Assembly (NCBI RefSeq): GCF_001548055.1
Contig: NZ_AP014724.1
Location: 1,612,001 to 1,676,000, forward strand
Direction of reading: 5' to 3'
Length of the DNA: 64,000 nt
Source: Sulfurospirillum cavolei
GTDB taxonomy: Bacteria; Campylobacterota; Campylobacteria; Campylobacterales; Sulfurospirillaceae
In this document: positions 32,482 through 41,629 of the stretch, one piece after another
How the letters are laid out: each line of letters starts with the position of its first letter
Numbering within the stretch: position 1 is the first letter of the stretch
Notes under the pieces: generated by a model
The model's input: only the letters and a program-made list of their open reading frames with translations
Databases searched by the model: none
Told to the model about the DNA's origin: nothing
Translations under genes and position numbers: made by a program

Positions 32482-33468
32482 TTACGAGACTGCGGTTGCA
32501 ATACGCATCGCTTTAACCACTGGAATCGGTAGGGGTTTTGAGTTACCGATCAGGTTGTACCCAGACGGGTTGTCTAGCTTAACGGTCTTAACAAAAAGAG
32601 GCAACGGTTGAAGACCTGCATCAAGATCGTCGATGGCGAGATATTTAAAGGCAAACGCCGCATCTTTGCTTTTTGCTTGAATGTTTTTGTCGTCGATTGC
32701 TTTAACGCGTTTTTTCGTTTTTGGGTCATAGTAGGTTGACACAAAACGATAGATAGTATAACCACCAAGTAAAATCGTTGAGCCTACAACTTTTGCGTCT
32801 GAACGCGCATCGTTCGGTAAAGATGAAATTTTTGACGAAATTTTTGAGAAAACTTTTTTACCTGCGTAAAAATCAACATTTTCCCCAAACCCATCTTCTG
32901 CAATCTGTTCAGCCATCTCACTTAGGCCATCGATGATGTCTTGTAGTGTTGCATCTGCTGCATCCCATTTTTTTGTAATCGCATAAGTTGGAACGGTTCC
33001 ATAGTCTACTTCGTATGTTTCCATCCCACTATCCGTTTTCATAGCGTATGCAATTTTTCCGCTTAAGCTCTGTCCTGAAAGAGATTCCATCGTCGCTCGA
33101 ATGGTCTTACGCATGAATTCGACCTGTGAATTAACATAGGTTTGCACATACTCTTGTTGCCCATTTGCTAAAAGCGTTTTAATATTGTTAAGTACGTCCG
33201 CACCTAAGAATTTTTGTACAGAAACGGGTAATGGCTCAATAAACTTAATCGTGCCAGTATCGCCGCCAATGCCAATGGCACCTGTTCCCCTTTTTACGAC
33301 AGGTACTGCCTTGATTGTTTCAATGAGTTCATCAATGCCAATCGTCGCAAAAGGGTGTTGTGTGCGGACATCTTCAGGGTAGAACGTATCCATAATCGGT
33401 GTTTTTAGCACGGGCGCTTGTTTAATAGCAACAGCGACCGCCGCCAATGAAAAGAGGTTTTTTAGCAT
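32482..33468 (-). CDS. Major capsid protein (E-like family)
   Basis: 328 residues, with an AAGGAGAACGC site before the ATG. The N-terminus TPIMDTFYPEDVRTQHPFATIGIDELIETIKAVPVVKRG, followed by FIEPLPVSVQKFLGADVLNNIK and VNSQVEFMRKTIRATMESLSGQSLSGKI, has the layout of HK97-fold phage capsid protein E. Its place after the protease/scaffold and decoration-like genes supports the call. The C-terminal part contains NAR-type repeats of unknown meaning. Confidence 0.75.
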   Translation of the reverse strand: MLKNLFSLAAVAVAIKQAPVLKTPIMDTFYPEDVRTQHPFATIGIDELIETIKAVPVVKRGTGAIGIGGDTGTIKFIEPLPVSVQKFLGADVLNNIKTLLANGQQEYVQTYVNSQVEFMRKTIRATMESLSGQSLSGKIAYAMKTDSGMETYEVDYGTVPTYAITKKWDAADATLQDIIDGLSEMAEQIAEDGFGENVDFYAGKKVFSKISSKISSLPNDARSDAKVVGSTILLGGYTIYRFVSTYYDPKTKKRVKAIDDKNIQAKSKDAAFAFKYLAIDDLDAGLQPLPLFVKTVKLDNPSGYNLIGNSKPLPIPVVKAMRIATAVS

Positions 33469-33480
33469 GCGTTCTCCTTA

Positions 33481-33846
33481 TTAAACTGCATAAATTGTAA
33501 TGTCGCTAAGAAGAGCAATGTCGTCTTCCGTTGCGTTTGAGGTACTCTCACTTGTACCAACTAATAGCATGTCTGCAACCACGGTACCGTGTTTAACTAC
33601 GGGTGCCGATGTATTAACGGTTGTATCTAGCTCTTCGGCAAGTACACCTTTTGGATTTTGTGTACCGTTTGTTGCGGTAGGTACATAGGGCACGTAAAGC
33701 CCTGATGAATTTTTGGCAACAATGAGACCTTTTGGAAGTGTGCCCTGATCTTCGGCAAATACTCCCGTTAGGCAAACTGGAGAGTGGGTTCGATCAAGAA
33801 CGGAGCGGGTGTCATAAGTTCCCGTATTTACAACTGCATTAAACAT
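33481..33846 (-). CDS. Head decoration-like protein
   Basis: 121 residues, rich in beta strands, glycine and threonine, between scaffold/protease and capsid. The pattern RSVLDRTHSPVCLTGVFAEDQGTLPKGLIVAKNSSGLYVPY resembles head-decoration (lambda D/HDPD-like) proteins. It would bind the outside of the expanded capsid. Confidence 0.6.
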   Translation of the reverse strand: MFNAVVNTGTYDTRSVLDRTHSPVCLTGVFAEDQGTLPKGLIVAKNSSGLYVPYVPTATNGTQNPKGVLAEELDTTVNTSAPVVKHGTVVADMLLVGTSESTSNATEDDIALLSDITIYAV

Positions 33847-33857
33847 TGTTATCCTTT

Positions 33858-34190
33858 TTAAAATCTAGCAGCGCTGATAGCTGTATCAGCCGTAGCATTG
33901 GGTTGATGTTGTTTGTTATCGAATAGATCATTACCTCCGGGTGCGGTCACGAACGGTTTGGCGGTTTCCATAAATTTATCGAACCCATCCATATCAGCTT
34001 TGCACATTTTAAGCGCGTGCTCTTTTTGATCCGGGTGGATTTTTTTGGCAGCGATCGCCGCATCTACTTTAGCCACGGCACTGGCTTCTTTGTTGGCAAG
34101 AACTTCTGCGTTAAGCTTTTCTTTGTCAGCTTTTAAAGATGCGTTTTCTGCTTGTAAGGCAGTCATTGCATCCTTCTCCTCTTGGGTCAT
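33858..34190 (-). CDS. Internal-start scaffold protein (Mu Z-like)
   Basis: Within the protease gene, in the same frame, ATG 34190 (MTQEEKDAMTALQAENAS) follows a very strong AAGGAGG site with 5-6 base spacing. The product, 110 residues, is the coiled-coil scaffold part alone. This matches the I/Z organisation of Mu, where a nested start gives the scaffold in excess over the protease. Confidence 0.75.
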   Translation of the reverse strand: MTQEEKDAMTALQAENASLKADKEKLNAEVLANKEASAVAKVDAAIAAKKIHPDQKEHALKMCKADMDGFDKFMETAKPFVTAPGGNDLFDNKQHQPNATADTAISAARF

Positions 34191-34712
34191 GGTTTCCTCC
34201 TTGGTTTGGTTATTGAGTTTATTAAGCCTTACCTCGTCGAGCTCTTGGAGGAAAGGTTTATTAGTAAGGGCTACGCTGTGTAGTGTCCAGCCGATATTGG
34301 CACCCGTTGCTTGGTCGATGGTATTGGGTGCGAAGACAGGAGAGAGATAGCGGTACTCTATGTTTTTAATGTATGTTGTTGCTTTATCCGTCCATTCGAT
34401 CTTGGCAAAGAGCTCTCCATTTTCCGCCTTAAGGCTCAAAGGAATTTTTTTAATCCAACCGGAAGCTGGAGCTTGATCGCCATAGAGGGTTTGGTGTTCA
34501 TAGTCACAGACGATGTCGACAGCTGACTTCTCAAAATTTCCAACCATCTGGTCGAATGTGGCTTGATTGAGTTCAAACGCACCGACGGGGTGTCCCTCCC
34601 ATTTACCGCTAATGCCAATTTTAAGCCAAGGGTTGTCCCCTGTAATTTCGATCGCATTTTTCAGCATAAAAAAATTAGCCGCCGCAACACTCAAGACGAT
34701 AAAGTCTTTCAT
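33858..34712 (-). CDS. Mu gpI-like head maturation protease with C-terminal scaffold
   Basis: 284 residues. The N-terminal part (GHPVGAFELNQATFDQMVGNF...DYEHQTLYGDQAPASGWIKKI) is the phage I protein (Mu I) family. The C-terminal 110 residues are a coiled-coil scaffold (LQAENASLKADKEKLNAEV). The same region has its own strong start at 34190, as in Mu I/Z. It overlaps the upstream gene by 4 bases. Confidence 0.8.
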   Translation of the reverse strand: MKDFIVLSVAAANFFMLKNAIEITGDNPWLKIGISGKWEGHPVGAFELNQATFDQMVGNFEKSAVDIVCDYEHQTLYGDQAPASGWIKKIPLSLKAENGELFAKIEWTDKATTYIKNIEYRYLSPVFAPNTIDQATGANIGWTLHSVALTNKPFLQELDEVRLNKLNNQTKEETMTQEEKDAMTALQAENASLKADKEKLNAEVLANKEASAVAKVDAAIAAKKIHPDQKEHALKMCKADMDGFDKFMETAKPFVTAPGGNDLFDNKQHQPNATADTAISAARF

Positions 34713-35152
34713 TCCACTTCTCCGTTTAGATAATTTTTTTCAATCAAAGTCACATCAAAGCTAAGCAGGTAGACTGTCATGTAGGACTGTCCTTTTGCCG
34801 CATCAAAAATCTTCTTGATCCGCGTCACGTTAATAGGCTCACTCTCTGCGATACTCTTTACATGTAAAGCGTTTTTAACGTTTTTGATAAAGTCTAACAG
34901 CGCATAGTCTTTGCTCTTGCGTGTATCTTCTTGCTTTGAGTAGGCAAGGTGTACAAGGTAGAGCGAAAACGTTGCATTTTCCCTAAACAGAGCATTCGGT
35001 TTTGATTCGACAAAGTCAACCATGACACACGGTAAAAACGTTTTAAGCACTTCTGCGGTGTCAGGTTTATCAAACTCTCCAAAATAGCTTTTTACGTTAA
35101 AGCCTTGCTCTTTTAAATAGGTTTTTAAAGCCGCCTCAAATTGTGCAACCAT
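34709..35152 (-). CDS. Mu gp37-like protein (DUF1834), first gene of the head operon
   Basis: 147 residues. MVAQFEAALKTYLKEQGFNVKSYFGE...FLPCVMVDFVES...FSLYLVHLAYSKQEDTRK...ALLDFIKNVKNAL fits the DUF1834 pattern (Mu gp37, connector/tail region). The ATG is followed downstream by an exact TTTACATGTAAA at 34857. It begins the minus-strand head operon. The opposite-strand tail operon begins about 160 bases away. Confidence 0.65.
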   Translation of the reverse strand: MVAQFEAALKTYLKEQGFNVKSYFGEFDKPDTAEVLKTFLPCVMVDFVESKPNALFRENATFSLYLVHLAYSKQEDTRKSKDYALLDFIKNVKNALHVKSIAESEPINVTRIKKIFDAAKGQSYMTVYLLSFDVTLIEKNYLNGEVE

Positions 35153-35316
35153 GCGCCGCGCCCTCGATAGTGAATTTCTGCCGCAATCCTACACGATACC
35201 TATACGCCTTATCCACTACTATATTTAAAGAGCGCGCTTGAAAAAAGGAGTTGAATAGAAAGGCGGAACGACTCTGCGGCATCATTCGCTCATCAATGAG
35301 AGTTTGAGGAGTGAAA
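35153..35316. promoter_or_regulatory. Divergent late promoter region between head and tail operons
   Basis: 164 bases separate the two late operons. They contain the facing 7-mers TGCCGCA (about 35183) and TGCGGCA (about 35273), an AT-rich core (CTATATTTAAAG near 35219-35230) and a GAGGAG site before the tail-side start. No consensus sigma-70 pair is present, which fits activation by the Mor-like protein. The exact start sites cannot be read. Confidence 0.45.
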
Positions 35317-35559
35317 ATGTTGGAGACAATCAGCGCTTATCTGCCGGTGGCGCAATTTATGTTAGTGTTTATCGCATTGCCTACAATCAAACTACTGTTT
35401 AACCAAAACAAACAGATTGCAACACTCCAACAAATTGCGCAAGGGCAACAAGACACGATTACATTTATGCACGGCGTTCTCCTCGATACCGCCTCCCCGG
35501 AAGTGATCACAAAGCATCTCATCGCGCAGAAAAAACGCAAAGAGAGTGTGCACTCATGA
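35317..35559 (+). CDS. Small membrane protein at the start of the tail operon
   Basis: 80 residues from ATG 35317, with GAGGAG 5-6 bases upstream; GTG 35311 is an alternative. One membrane segment (about 8-28) is followed by a helical cytoplasmic part (NKQIATLQQIAQGQQ). It could be a holin-like or anchoring protein; no family recognised. It overlaps gpV by 4 bases. Confidence 0.55.
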   Translation: MLETISAYLPVAQFMLVFIALPTIKLLFNQNKQIATLQQIAQGQQDTITFMHGVLLDTASPEVITKHLIAQKKRKESVHS

Positions 35560-36044
35560 AAGGTAACTTCGTCGAGGTTGGCACTGTAGTCGGGATCGAC
35601 CTTGCTAACCGTGCGCTGGTGCGTGTCCAGCTCTTCGACCGAGTAAGCGCATGGATACCCTACCAAAGCATCTCAAACAAATTTATGAAAGTGTGGATTC
35701 CTCCGCAGCTCAATGAGCAAGTGATCGTCGTGCTTCCTTTTGCGGAAGCTAATGGAGGCATTGCTCTTGGCAGCATTTTTAATAAAGGGTGCAAAGAGCC
35801 TGAGGGTGCGAACGATCACACGGCAATTGTTGAGTTTAGCGACGGTACGCGCATCGTTTATGACACGCAAACGCATGATCTTTCGATTACGACGGAGCAT
35901 CATATCAACCTTAGTGCAACCGCGGTAAATATCACCGGAGACCTAAATGTAACCGGAACGATTACTGATGAAAAAGGCTCTTTAAGTACGCACGTACATA
36001 CAGGAGTCGCTTCGGGCAATGCACAATCAGGAGTTCGACCATGA
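35556..36044 (+). CDS. Baseplate assembly protein V (P2 GpV-like, spike)
   Basis: 162 residues. VGTVVGIDLANRALVRVQLFDRVSAWIPY and WIPPQLNEQVIVVLPFAEANGGIALGSIF form the OB-fold. The end (VNITGDLNVTGTITDEKGSLSTHVHTG) is the beta-helical spike tip with the H-x-H iron-binding motif. It is the tail spike that pierces the outer membrane. First of the P2-like V-W-J-I order. Confidence 0.88.
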   Translation: MKGNFVEVGTVVGIDLANRALVRVQLFDRVSAWIPYQSISNKFMKVWIPPQLNEQVIVVLPFAEANGGIALGSIFNKGCKEPEGANDHTAIVEFSDGTRIVYDTQTHDLSITTEHHINLSATAVNITGDLNVTGTITDEKGSLSTHVHTGVASGNAQSGVRP

Positions 36045-36316
36045 CTTTGGCTGCGCGCATCATCCGCATTTTAACTACAAAGCTCGGCGAGCGTGTCGGC
36101 ATGCCGACGTATGGAAGTGAGCTTTACAAACTACGCGATCGTGCGCTTACACCTGAAACACGCTTGCTTTTTACGAAGTATTGCAAAGAGGCGATCGAAA
36201 GATGGGAAGACGTCAGTGTGAGCAGTGCGAAGATCAAGTCCTTTGATGCAAAATCTGGCAAGTTTTCATTTTTGATCACGCTTGATGATGGCGAGACCAT
36301 AGAAGGAGCGGCGTAA
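36041..36316 (+). CDS. Baseplate wedge protein W (gp25-like)
   Basis: 91 residues. IIRILTTKLGERVGMPTYGSELYKLRDRALTPETRLLFTKYCKEAIERWE is the GPW/gp25 pattern: R-x-P-x-G-S around residue 20-26, and ERWEDV. It forms the baseplate wedge and sheath initiation site. It overlaps V by 4 bases and abuts J. Confidence 0.88.
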   Translation: MTLAARIIRILTTKLGERVGMPTYGSELYKLRDRALTPETRLLFTKYCKEAIERWEDVSVSSAKIKSFDAKSGKFSFLITLDDGETIEGAA

Positions 36317-37386
36317 TGGCGAAGATACCTCCTATGTGTAAAGAGCTGACACTTGATCAGATCAGATCGGAACTTGTTGCTATTTATCAAGCCTACGATA
36401 CTGAGTATGAGCCTAACGAGAGCGACGAAGTTATGCCTGTTTTAGAGACTTTCGCTTACCGAGAATTGCAACTTCGGACGATGACAAATGATCTCGTCGC
36501 GCAGAGTTTTTGGCAGACCGCGACGGGCGCATACCTTGACTTTCATGCTTCAGAATTTTTTATCGAACGTGATGCAGGGGCTAAGCCAGCCGCTCCGGTA
36601 ACTTTTACGTTAGGTGCGACTTTGAGCACAGACTATGTGCTAAGTGCAGGACTTGAGCTTTTAAATGAAGACGGTAGTACCTCTTTACTCCTTGCAGATG
36701 TAACGTTTTTAGCAGGCTCAACCGAGGCAACAGGCATCGCCGAATTACAGCTTTACACAGCGACATCAGACACGAAAGTGATCTCGACGATGGTGCCTAG
36801 GGCGTATCTAACGAGCGTTACGCAGACATCCGTGTATAGCGGAGGAAGTAACCCGATGAGCGATGATGCTCTCCGTGCACTTATTGCCCTTGCAAACGAG
36901 CAACAAACAACCGCTGGGAGTGTAAAAAGTTACGAATATTGGGCACTACAAGCCGATGCGCGCATTAGCGACGTCAACGTCTACAGTAATGATCCGGGAG
37001 AGGTTGAAGTCATCGTGCATAGCCTAAGCGGCGTTGATGAAGCGATGCTTTCTCGCGTAGCAGAAGCGACGAGTGCCGCAGTGCATCGCCCTTTAACCGA
37101 CAAAGTAAACATTAAAGCGGCAGGCAGGGTGCCTTACAACGTTACGGCTATTTTAAGTGTAAGCGACGAGGTTGACGCAACAACAACATTAGACACGGCT
37201 AAAGCGCGTTTAAAAGAGCGCCTAGATGTCGTAGAAATCGGTAAAAGTGTCACGATCGGCATGATCATTGCCGCACTATCAGTAGACGGCATTGAAGACG
37301 TAAGTTTAAGTGCTCCGGCGACAACCGTCGGCGTTGGCGAAGATGAAGTCGCTATCTTGGGAACAGTGGAGGTGAGCGTTGGCTAA
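36316..37386 (+). CDS. Baseplate protein J
   Basis: 356 residues. The N-terminal EPNESDEVMPVLETFAYRELQLR, central LDFHASEFFIERDAGAKPAAPVTFTL and C-terminal HRPLTDKVNIKAAGRVPYNVTAIL are typical of Baseplate_J proteins of P2 and Mu-like phages. It joins the wedges of the baseplate. It overlaps gpI by 8 bases. Confidence 0.9.
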   Translation: MAKIPPMCKELTLDQIRSELVAIYQAYDTEYEPNESDEVMPVLETFAYRELQLRTMTNDLVAQSFWQTATGAYLDFHASEFFIERDAGAKPAAPVTFTLGATLSTDYVLSAGLELLNEDGSTSLLLADVTFLAGSTEATGIAELQLYTATSDTKVISTMVPRAYLTSVTQTSVYSGGSNPMSDDALRALIALANEQQTTAGSVKSYEYWALQADARISDVNVYSNDPGEVEVIVHSLSGVDEAMLSRVAEATSAAVHRPLTDKVNIKAAGRVPYNVTAILSVSDEVDATTTLDTAKARLKERLDVVEIGKSVTIGMIIAALSVDGIEDVSLSAPATTVGVGEDEVAILGTVEVSVG

Positions 37387-37948
37387 TCTAATCCCATCGC
37401 ACTATACCGAAAGAGAAAAAAAGCTTGAGAGTACAGGTGCCGCATCGATCGAACGAGTTATGAGCGAGCTTTGGAGCGGGCGTTTGCATGATCCCGCCAC
37501 ATGTAAAGCGAGTTTTTTGTTTGCACTGGGGCAATACTACGGCGTTGAATACTGGTGGCAAAACATCTCCGAGGATGAACACAGAGCACTCATTGCCGCA
37601 TTCCCAACAATCAAGCGACGACGCGGAACGTTATGGGCGGTTAAGCAAGCCGTTAATGTTATCGATGCAGGTGCGCTAATCGTCGAGGGGGATTACCAAA
37701 TCCGCTTCGACGCAACAGCGACACATAACGGAGTGTATCAGCACGGCAATGCAACACACTGGGCGGAATATGTCGTTATCGCCAGCCGACCGATGATCAA
37801 TGCGCAAGCCGCGCAACTTAAACGTTTGACGAAAAGCGTCGCACCGGCACGATCGTCTTTATTGCGCATCGACTACACGCGTGTAGCCGCAACACATAGC
37901 GGCACGATCTACTACGACGGAAATTACAATTACGGGAGCGTATCATAA
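37379..37948 (+). CDS. Tail protein I (P2 GpI-like)
   Basis: 189 residues from TTG 37379. [24 protein letters not shown]...[15 protein letters not shown]...[22 protein letters not shown] is the P2 gpI family (baseplate, attaches tail fibre). TTG is forced by the overlap; no other start is near. Confidence 0.85.
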   Translation: MANLIPSHYTEREKKLESTGAASIERVMSELWSGRLHDPATCKASFLFALGQYYGVEYWWQNISEDEHRALIAAFPTIKRRRGTLWAVKQAVNVIDAGALIVEGDYQIRFDATATHNGVYQHGNATHWAEYVVIASRPMINAQAAQLKRLTKSVAPARSSLLRIDYTRVAATHSGTIYYDGNYNYGSVS

Positions 37949-38988
37949 TGGCTACTTTAACCGAAACGACGGAGTATGCTGAGGGAGTTTATCAGATCGA
38001 AACAACCGACCCCGTCATCGGCGGAGCGGACGGCATCAGCAATGTACAGGCGAAACAACTCGCAAATCGTACTAACTTTTTAAAAAACCTCTTAACGAAA
38101 GTGATTGACGGTACGCAGAGTGTTGCAAAAGCACTCAAACTCGCGACGGCTCGAAAGATCAGCCTAAGCGGAGCCGTAACCGGCAACGCAAATTTTGATG
38201 GAAGTGCTGACATTACGATTAACGTTACGCTTGCGGATGGGCAAATTACGATCAATAGCATCAACGGCCTATCTACCGCATTGGCAAACAAACAAGACTC
38301 CGATGCAACGCTCTCCGCGCTAGCGCAAGTCTCAACTGCGGCGAATAAGCTCATTTATGCAACCGCCTCGGACACTTTTGCGACAACGGATTTAACGGCG
38401 TTTATGCGCACCCTTCTCGACGACACCGATGCGGCGGCGGCACGAGCAACACTCGGCGCGGCACCGACCGCTTCGCCGACGTTTACCGGAACCGTTACGG
38501 CTCCTGTTTTCTCAGGGGCGTTAAGCGGAAACGCCGCAACGGCAACGACGGCGTCGAACGCGAACAAACTTATCGGGATGAATTGGAACTGGATCGGGCA
38601 AGGCGGGCAACCTTCGTGGCTTTGGGGAGGAAACGACGCTTCAAACATGTACGTTTATAATCCTGCTAATTTTAGCGTTAATTACGCAAATAGTGCAGGA
38701 AATGGTGTTAGCAATGTATCTGGGGGTGGCAATGGTTACATTAAATTCTCGAATGGGGTAATTTTACAGTGGGGGAATATTGCACCCGCACAGAATGCAC
38801 AAGTAACCGTTACTTATCCTATTGCCTTTACAGGGGTTGCTAGGGCTTTTGTAATGCCTTGCTCGAACGTAGACGCCTATGTACAAGCAATGGTTACATT
38901 ATTAAATATTACAGATTTGGGAAGTTTTAGATTCCATTCTTTTAACGTTGCAGGCTATAGCTATAACTGGTTTGCGATTGGATATTAG
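37948..38988 (+). CDS. Tail fibre protein
   Basis: 346 residues. The N-terminus ([45 protein letters not shown]) is the P2 H-like attachment domain. Collagen- and alanine/threonine-rich repeats follow ([34 protein letters not shown]). The C-terminal 120 residues (from [17 protein letters not shown]) form a receptor-binding head. It determines host range. No invertase or reverse transcriptase is nearby, so no switching system is apparent. Confidence 0.85.
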   Translation: MATLTETTEYAEGVYQIETTDPVIGGADGISNVQAKQLANRTNFLKNLLTKVIDGTQSVAKALKLATARKISLSGAVTGNANFDGSADITINVTLADGQITINSINGLSTALANKQDSDATLSALAQVSTAANKLIYATASDTFATTDLTAFMRTLLDDTDAAAARATLGAAPTASPTFTGTVTAPVFSGALSGNAATATTASNANKLIGMNWNWIGQGGQPSWLWGGNDASNMYVYNPANFSVNYANSAGNGVSNVSGGGNGYIKFSNGVILQWGNIAPAQNAQVTVTYPIAFTGVARAFVMPCSNVDAYVQAMVTLLNITDLGSFRFHSFNVAGYSYNWFAIGY

Positions 38989-38999
38989 GAGCAAAAAAA

Positions 39000-39572
39000 A
39001 TGAAATATGCACACTACGATAAAGAAACAAAAAGAATTCTAGGATACTACGATAAAGAAATACACGGTGAGCTTACGCGCGCACCTAGTATCGAAGAGAT
39101 AAAAGAAAGAGTAGAAGCACTTACGCTTTCGGAGGAAGCAGTTAAAAAACTTATTGAAACTGGATACACCGACACAATGCTTTTAGAGGTGCTGGGCGAA
39201 GAAACCTATGCAAAAGTTACGGCTAGGATTGTCGAGAGGGAATCGGTAATACCTACGCCTAACATAGAAATCGAAGACGCCGTTTGGCAAGAGGCAATAA
39301 ACAACGCGCATAATAAAGTAAAGGCAAATGGCACGACGGAACTTTACGATTTTAGGGCACAAAGCGAAATTGTTGCAGAAGCCCTCGCAACATTTAAAAC
39401 AGCGATTCAAACTGCGATCGATAAAACGGACTTGGTTGCACTTCGTTGTTGGAAAGCTGGCATTGAGTTCCCTGTTGAATGGCGAGAGTATACCGTAACA
39501 TTAAGAACACTGCTAGCCTCTACGGTCGTTGTTGAATTACCAACAATGCCAGAGTACCCAAGCGGTAGTTAA
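39000..39572 (+). CDS. Tail fibre assembly-like protein (DUF4376-like)
   Basis: 190 residues. It starts KYAHYDKETKRILGYYDKEIHG, a pattern of tail-fibre assembly chaperones, and has the helical NNAHNKVKANGTTELYDFRAQ and CWKAGIEFPVEWREYTVTLRTL near the C-terminus. It follows the fibre by 11 bases and should fold it. Confidence 0.65.
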   Translation: MKYAHYDKETKRILGYYDKEIHGELTRAPSIEEIKERVEALTLSEEAVKKLIETGYTDTMLLEVLGEETYAKVTARIVERESVIPTPNIEIEDAVWQEAINNAHNKVKANGTTELYDFRAQSEIVAEALATFKTAIQTAIDKTDLVALRCWKAGIEFPVEWREYTVTLRTLLASTVVVELPTMPEYPSGS

Positions 39573-39622
39573 AAAAGACCAGTGCCCTGCACGAAGCATT
39601 AAACATAGAAAAAGGAGAAAAA

Positions 39623-40738
39623 ATGGGATTACTATTTGGAATTAACGGAACCATTAGCGTTAAAGCATCGCGTGCCGTGACCGTAGAGTCAACCACGCCG
39701 ATCGCGGTTGTTGGAACGACAAATATAGGTACGCTTGGCTTACAATTTTTTGGCAATGTCACGCTTGCCATGAGTGCATTTGCTCCAGCGAGTGGGCAAA
39801 CGGTGGAGGGCACACTTTTAGATGCGCTAAAAGCCATTGACGCTCAAGGGGTCTCATGCCCACTTATCATCAACGCGATCGATAGCGAAGACCCGACAGA
39901 AGAGATCATTATTGCTGGAGTCAATGCACTTAAAACTGCTGAAGCCGTAACAGGCTATCGTCCTAATCTCATTGTAGCCCCTGCATTTTCTGCTGAAGTA
40001 ACTGTTGGTTTGGCGATGGGTGCAGTAGCGCAGAAACTTTGGGCAACGGCTATCATAGATGTGGAAGGAGAAAACGAAAGTGCCGCGCTAGCAGTCGCTG
40101 CTAATTATGGAACTCGCTTTGCGCTACTTGTTCATCCTACTGAAGTGACGTTGGATGGCTTTGCTATGCCAAGCTCTGCGGCTTGGGCGGGACTTATCGC
40201 TTATATGGATGCATCTAGTACCTATGGATGGACAGAATCAGCGAGTAACCGCATCGTTCAAAGTGTTAGTGCCACGAACCGCATTATCGACTATGCGGAG
40301 GGTGAAGATAGCGAAGCACGTCGCCTCCGCAATAAAGGTATCAATACGATCGTGCGTGATGTTGGTTGGAGAACCTACGGGTTTGAGACCACCGACATTG
40401 ATACTATCTGGCAACCACTTAACCGTGTGCGTACTTTCTACAGAATGCTTAGAGCCATGATCGAAGCGAGCCGTTATGCGAGAGATCGTAAGGCGGATGA
40501 GCTTCTTTATGTCAAAAAAGCAATCGAAGAGTTTATGCGAGGGCTTAAAGGGGCAGGTGTTGCATTAGGTTTTAAAGCCTATTTCGACACAACAAAAAAC
40601 ACTAAAGCTACGGTGAGCAATGGTCAATTTTATCTAACGGTCGAGTTCCAAGATATGCCAACCATCAGGGAGCTCAATATCGAGCTTACATACGTGGATG
40701 ACTACAGCGATGTGCTGCTAAACATCATCAATGGATAA
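39623..40738 (+). CDS. Contractile tail sheath protein (P2 FI-like)
   Basis: 371 residues. VESTTPIAVVGTTNIGT...LDALKAIDAQGV...GYRPNLIVAPAFS...SSAAWAGLIAYMDAS fits the phage tail-sheath family. AAGGAGAAAAA precedes the start. The sheath contracts to drive the tube into the cell and marks this as a myovirus-type tail. Confidence 0.9.
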   Translation: MGLLFGINGTISVKASRAVTVESTTPIAVVGTTNIGTLGLQFFGNVTLAMSAFAPASGQTVEGTLLDALKAIDAQGVSCPLIINAIDSEDPTEEIIIAGVNALKTAEAVTGYRPNLIVAPAFSAEVTVGLAMGAVAQKLWATAIIDVEGENESAALAVAANYGTRFALLVHPTEVTLDGFAMPSSAAWAGLIAYMDASSTYGWTESASNRIVQSVSATNRIIDYAEGEDSEARRLRNKGINTIVRDVGWRTYGFETTDIDTIWQPLNRVRTFYRMLRAMIEASRYARDRKADELLYVKKAIEEFMRGLKGAGVALGFKAYFDTTKNTKATVSNGQFYLTVEFQDMPTIRELNIELTYVDDYSDVLLNIING

Positions 40739-40747
40739 GGAGTAAAC

Positions 40748-41254
40748 ATGCCACAAGCACCAAGAGCAAAACAGTTTTTACGAGAGTTTAACATCCTCGT
40801 TGAGGGGATCGGCAATGTCGGTATCTCGAACAAAGTAGAGCTACCCGACATCGAATTTTTGACGGAAGAAAGTGCGGGTGCGATAGCTAAAGAAGAGGTG
40901 ATCCCTCTTCTTAAAGCGATGACTACGAAGATCACGCTCTCCGAATACAACACATACGCCTATACGGCGGCAAGTAAACAGTTTGGCACGAGCCCTGTTT
41001 TTTACGTTAAAGGCTCTTTAATCCAAGGGGATGAGACGCTCTCCTTACTTGCGACGATCACCGGCAAGGTCAAAAAGTTTCAAAACCCTCTGCCTGAGAG
41101 AGGTAAGAACGTAGAGCAAGCGTTAGAAATCGCAACGAGTGCCTATTCGCTAGAGCTAGGCGGGGTTAAAGTTATCGACATCGATGTTGATAACCTGATC
41201 TGCGAGATCGATGGCGAAGACCTCTTCGCTGATCTTAGAAATCATATTTTATAA
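40748..41254 (+). CDS. Major tail tube protein (P2 FII-like)
   Basis: 168 residues. The N-terminus QFLREFNILVEGIGNVGISNKVELPDIEFLTEES and the C-terminus SLELGGVKVIDIDVDNLICEIDGEDLF are typical of FII tube proteins. It forms the inner tail tube. A ribosome-binding site AAGGAG lies 6 bases upstream. Confidence 0.88.
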   Translation: MPQAPRAKQFLREFNILVEGIGNVGISNKVELPDIEFLTEESAGAIAKEEVIPLLKAMTTKITLSEYNTYAYTAASKQFGTSPVFYVKGSLIQGDETLSLLATITGKVKKFQNPLPERGKNVEQALEIATSAYSLELGGVKVIDIDVDNLICEIDGEDLFADLRNHIL

Positions 41255-41263
41255 GGATAAAAA

Positions 41264-41500
41264 ATGCAAGACGTTGAAATCACTCTAAGCGACGGGACGG
41301 TCGTCAAAATGCGAAGACCAAAGGTTAAAGATACGTTAGCCGTTGCAAAAATTAGCAACGTTGGGGAGCAAGAAGTCGCTTTGATCGCGAACCTTACGAT
41401 GCAAACCGTAGAGGATATTTCGGAGCTATACCTCGATGATTACGCGCTACTACAAAACGAGCTTAAACGTTTTTTGTCCCCGGAGAAAAAGAGCTCATAA
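41264..41500 (+). CDS. Tail assembly chaperone E
   Basis: 78 residues. It begins MQDVEITLSDGTVVKMRRPKVKDTLAVAKI. It is the short product of the P2 E-type gene that sits between tail tube and tape measure. The last codons (CGT TTT TTG) contain the slippery heptamer T-TTT-TTG at 41470-41476, from which the longer E+E' form is made. Confidence 0.8.
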   Translation: MQDVEITLSDGTVVKMRRPKVKDTLAVAKISNVGEQEVALIANLTMQTVEDISELYLDDYALLQNELKRFLSPEKKSS

Positions 41501-41628
41501 GGCTCATGGCATTGGTGGGTCATTGGCTCCATTTCTCCTATGCAGATATGCTGGAGATGGAGATCGATACCCTTTTACTGTTTATAGACGAGATCGATAG
41601 GCTCGCACATCAAGGAAAAGGAGGATAA
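41264..41628 (+). CDS. Frameshifted tail assembly chaperone E+E'
   Basis: A -1 shift at T-TTT-TTG (41470-41476) continues past the E stop through LIRLMALVGHWLHFSYADMLEMEIDTLLLFIDEIDRLAHQGKGG to TAA 41626-41628, just before the tape-measure start. The same heptamer and gene order are used in phage P2. The two products chaperone the tape measure during tail assembly. The coding potential of the extension (WxxYADML, typical of E') supports it. Confidence 0.82.
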
Positions 41629-41629
41629 G

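Noticed and set aside
37948-38988. Tail-fibre variation system (invertase or diversity-generating retroelement)
   Set aside because: No invertase gene, inverted fibre copies, reverse transcriptase or template repeat was found near the fibre gene.
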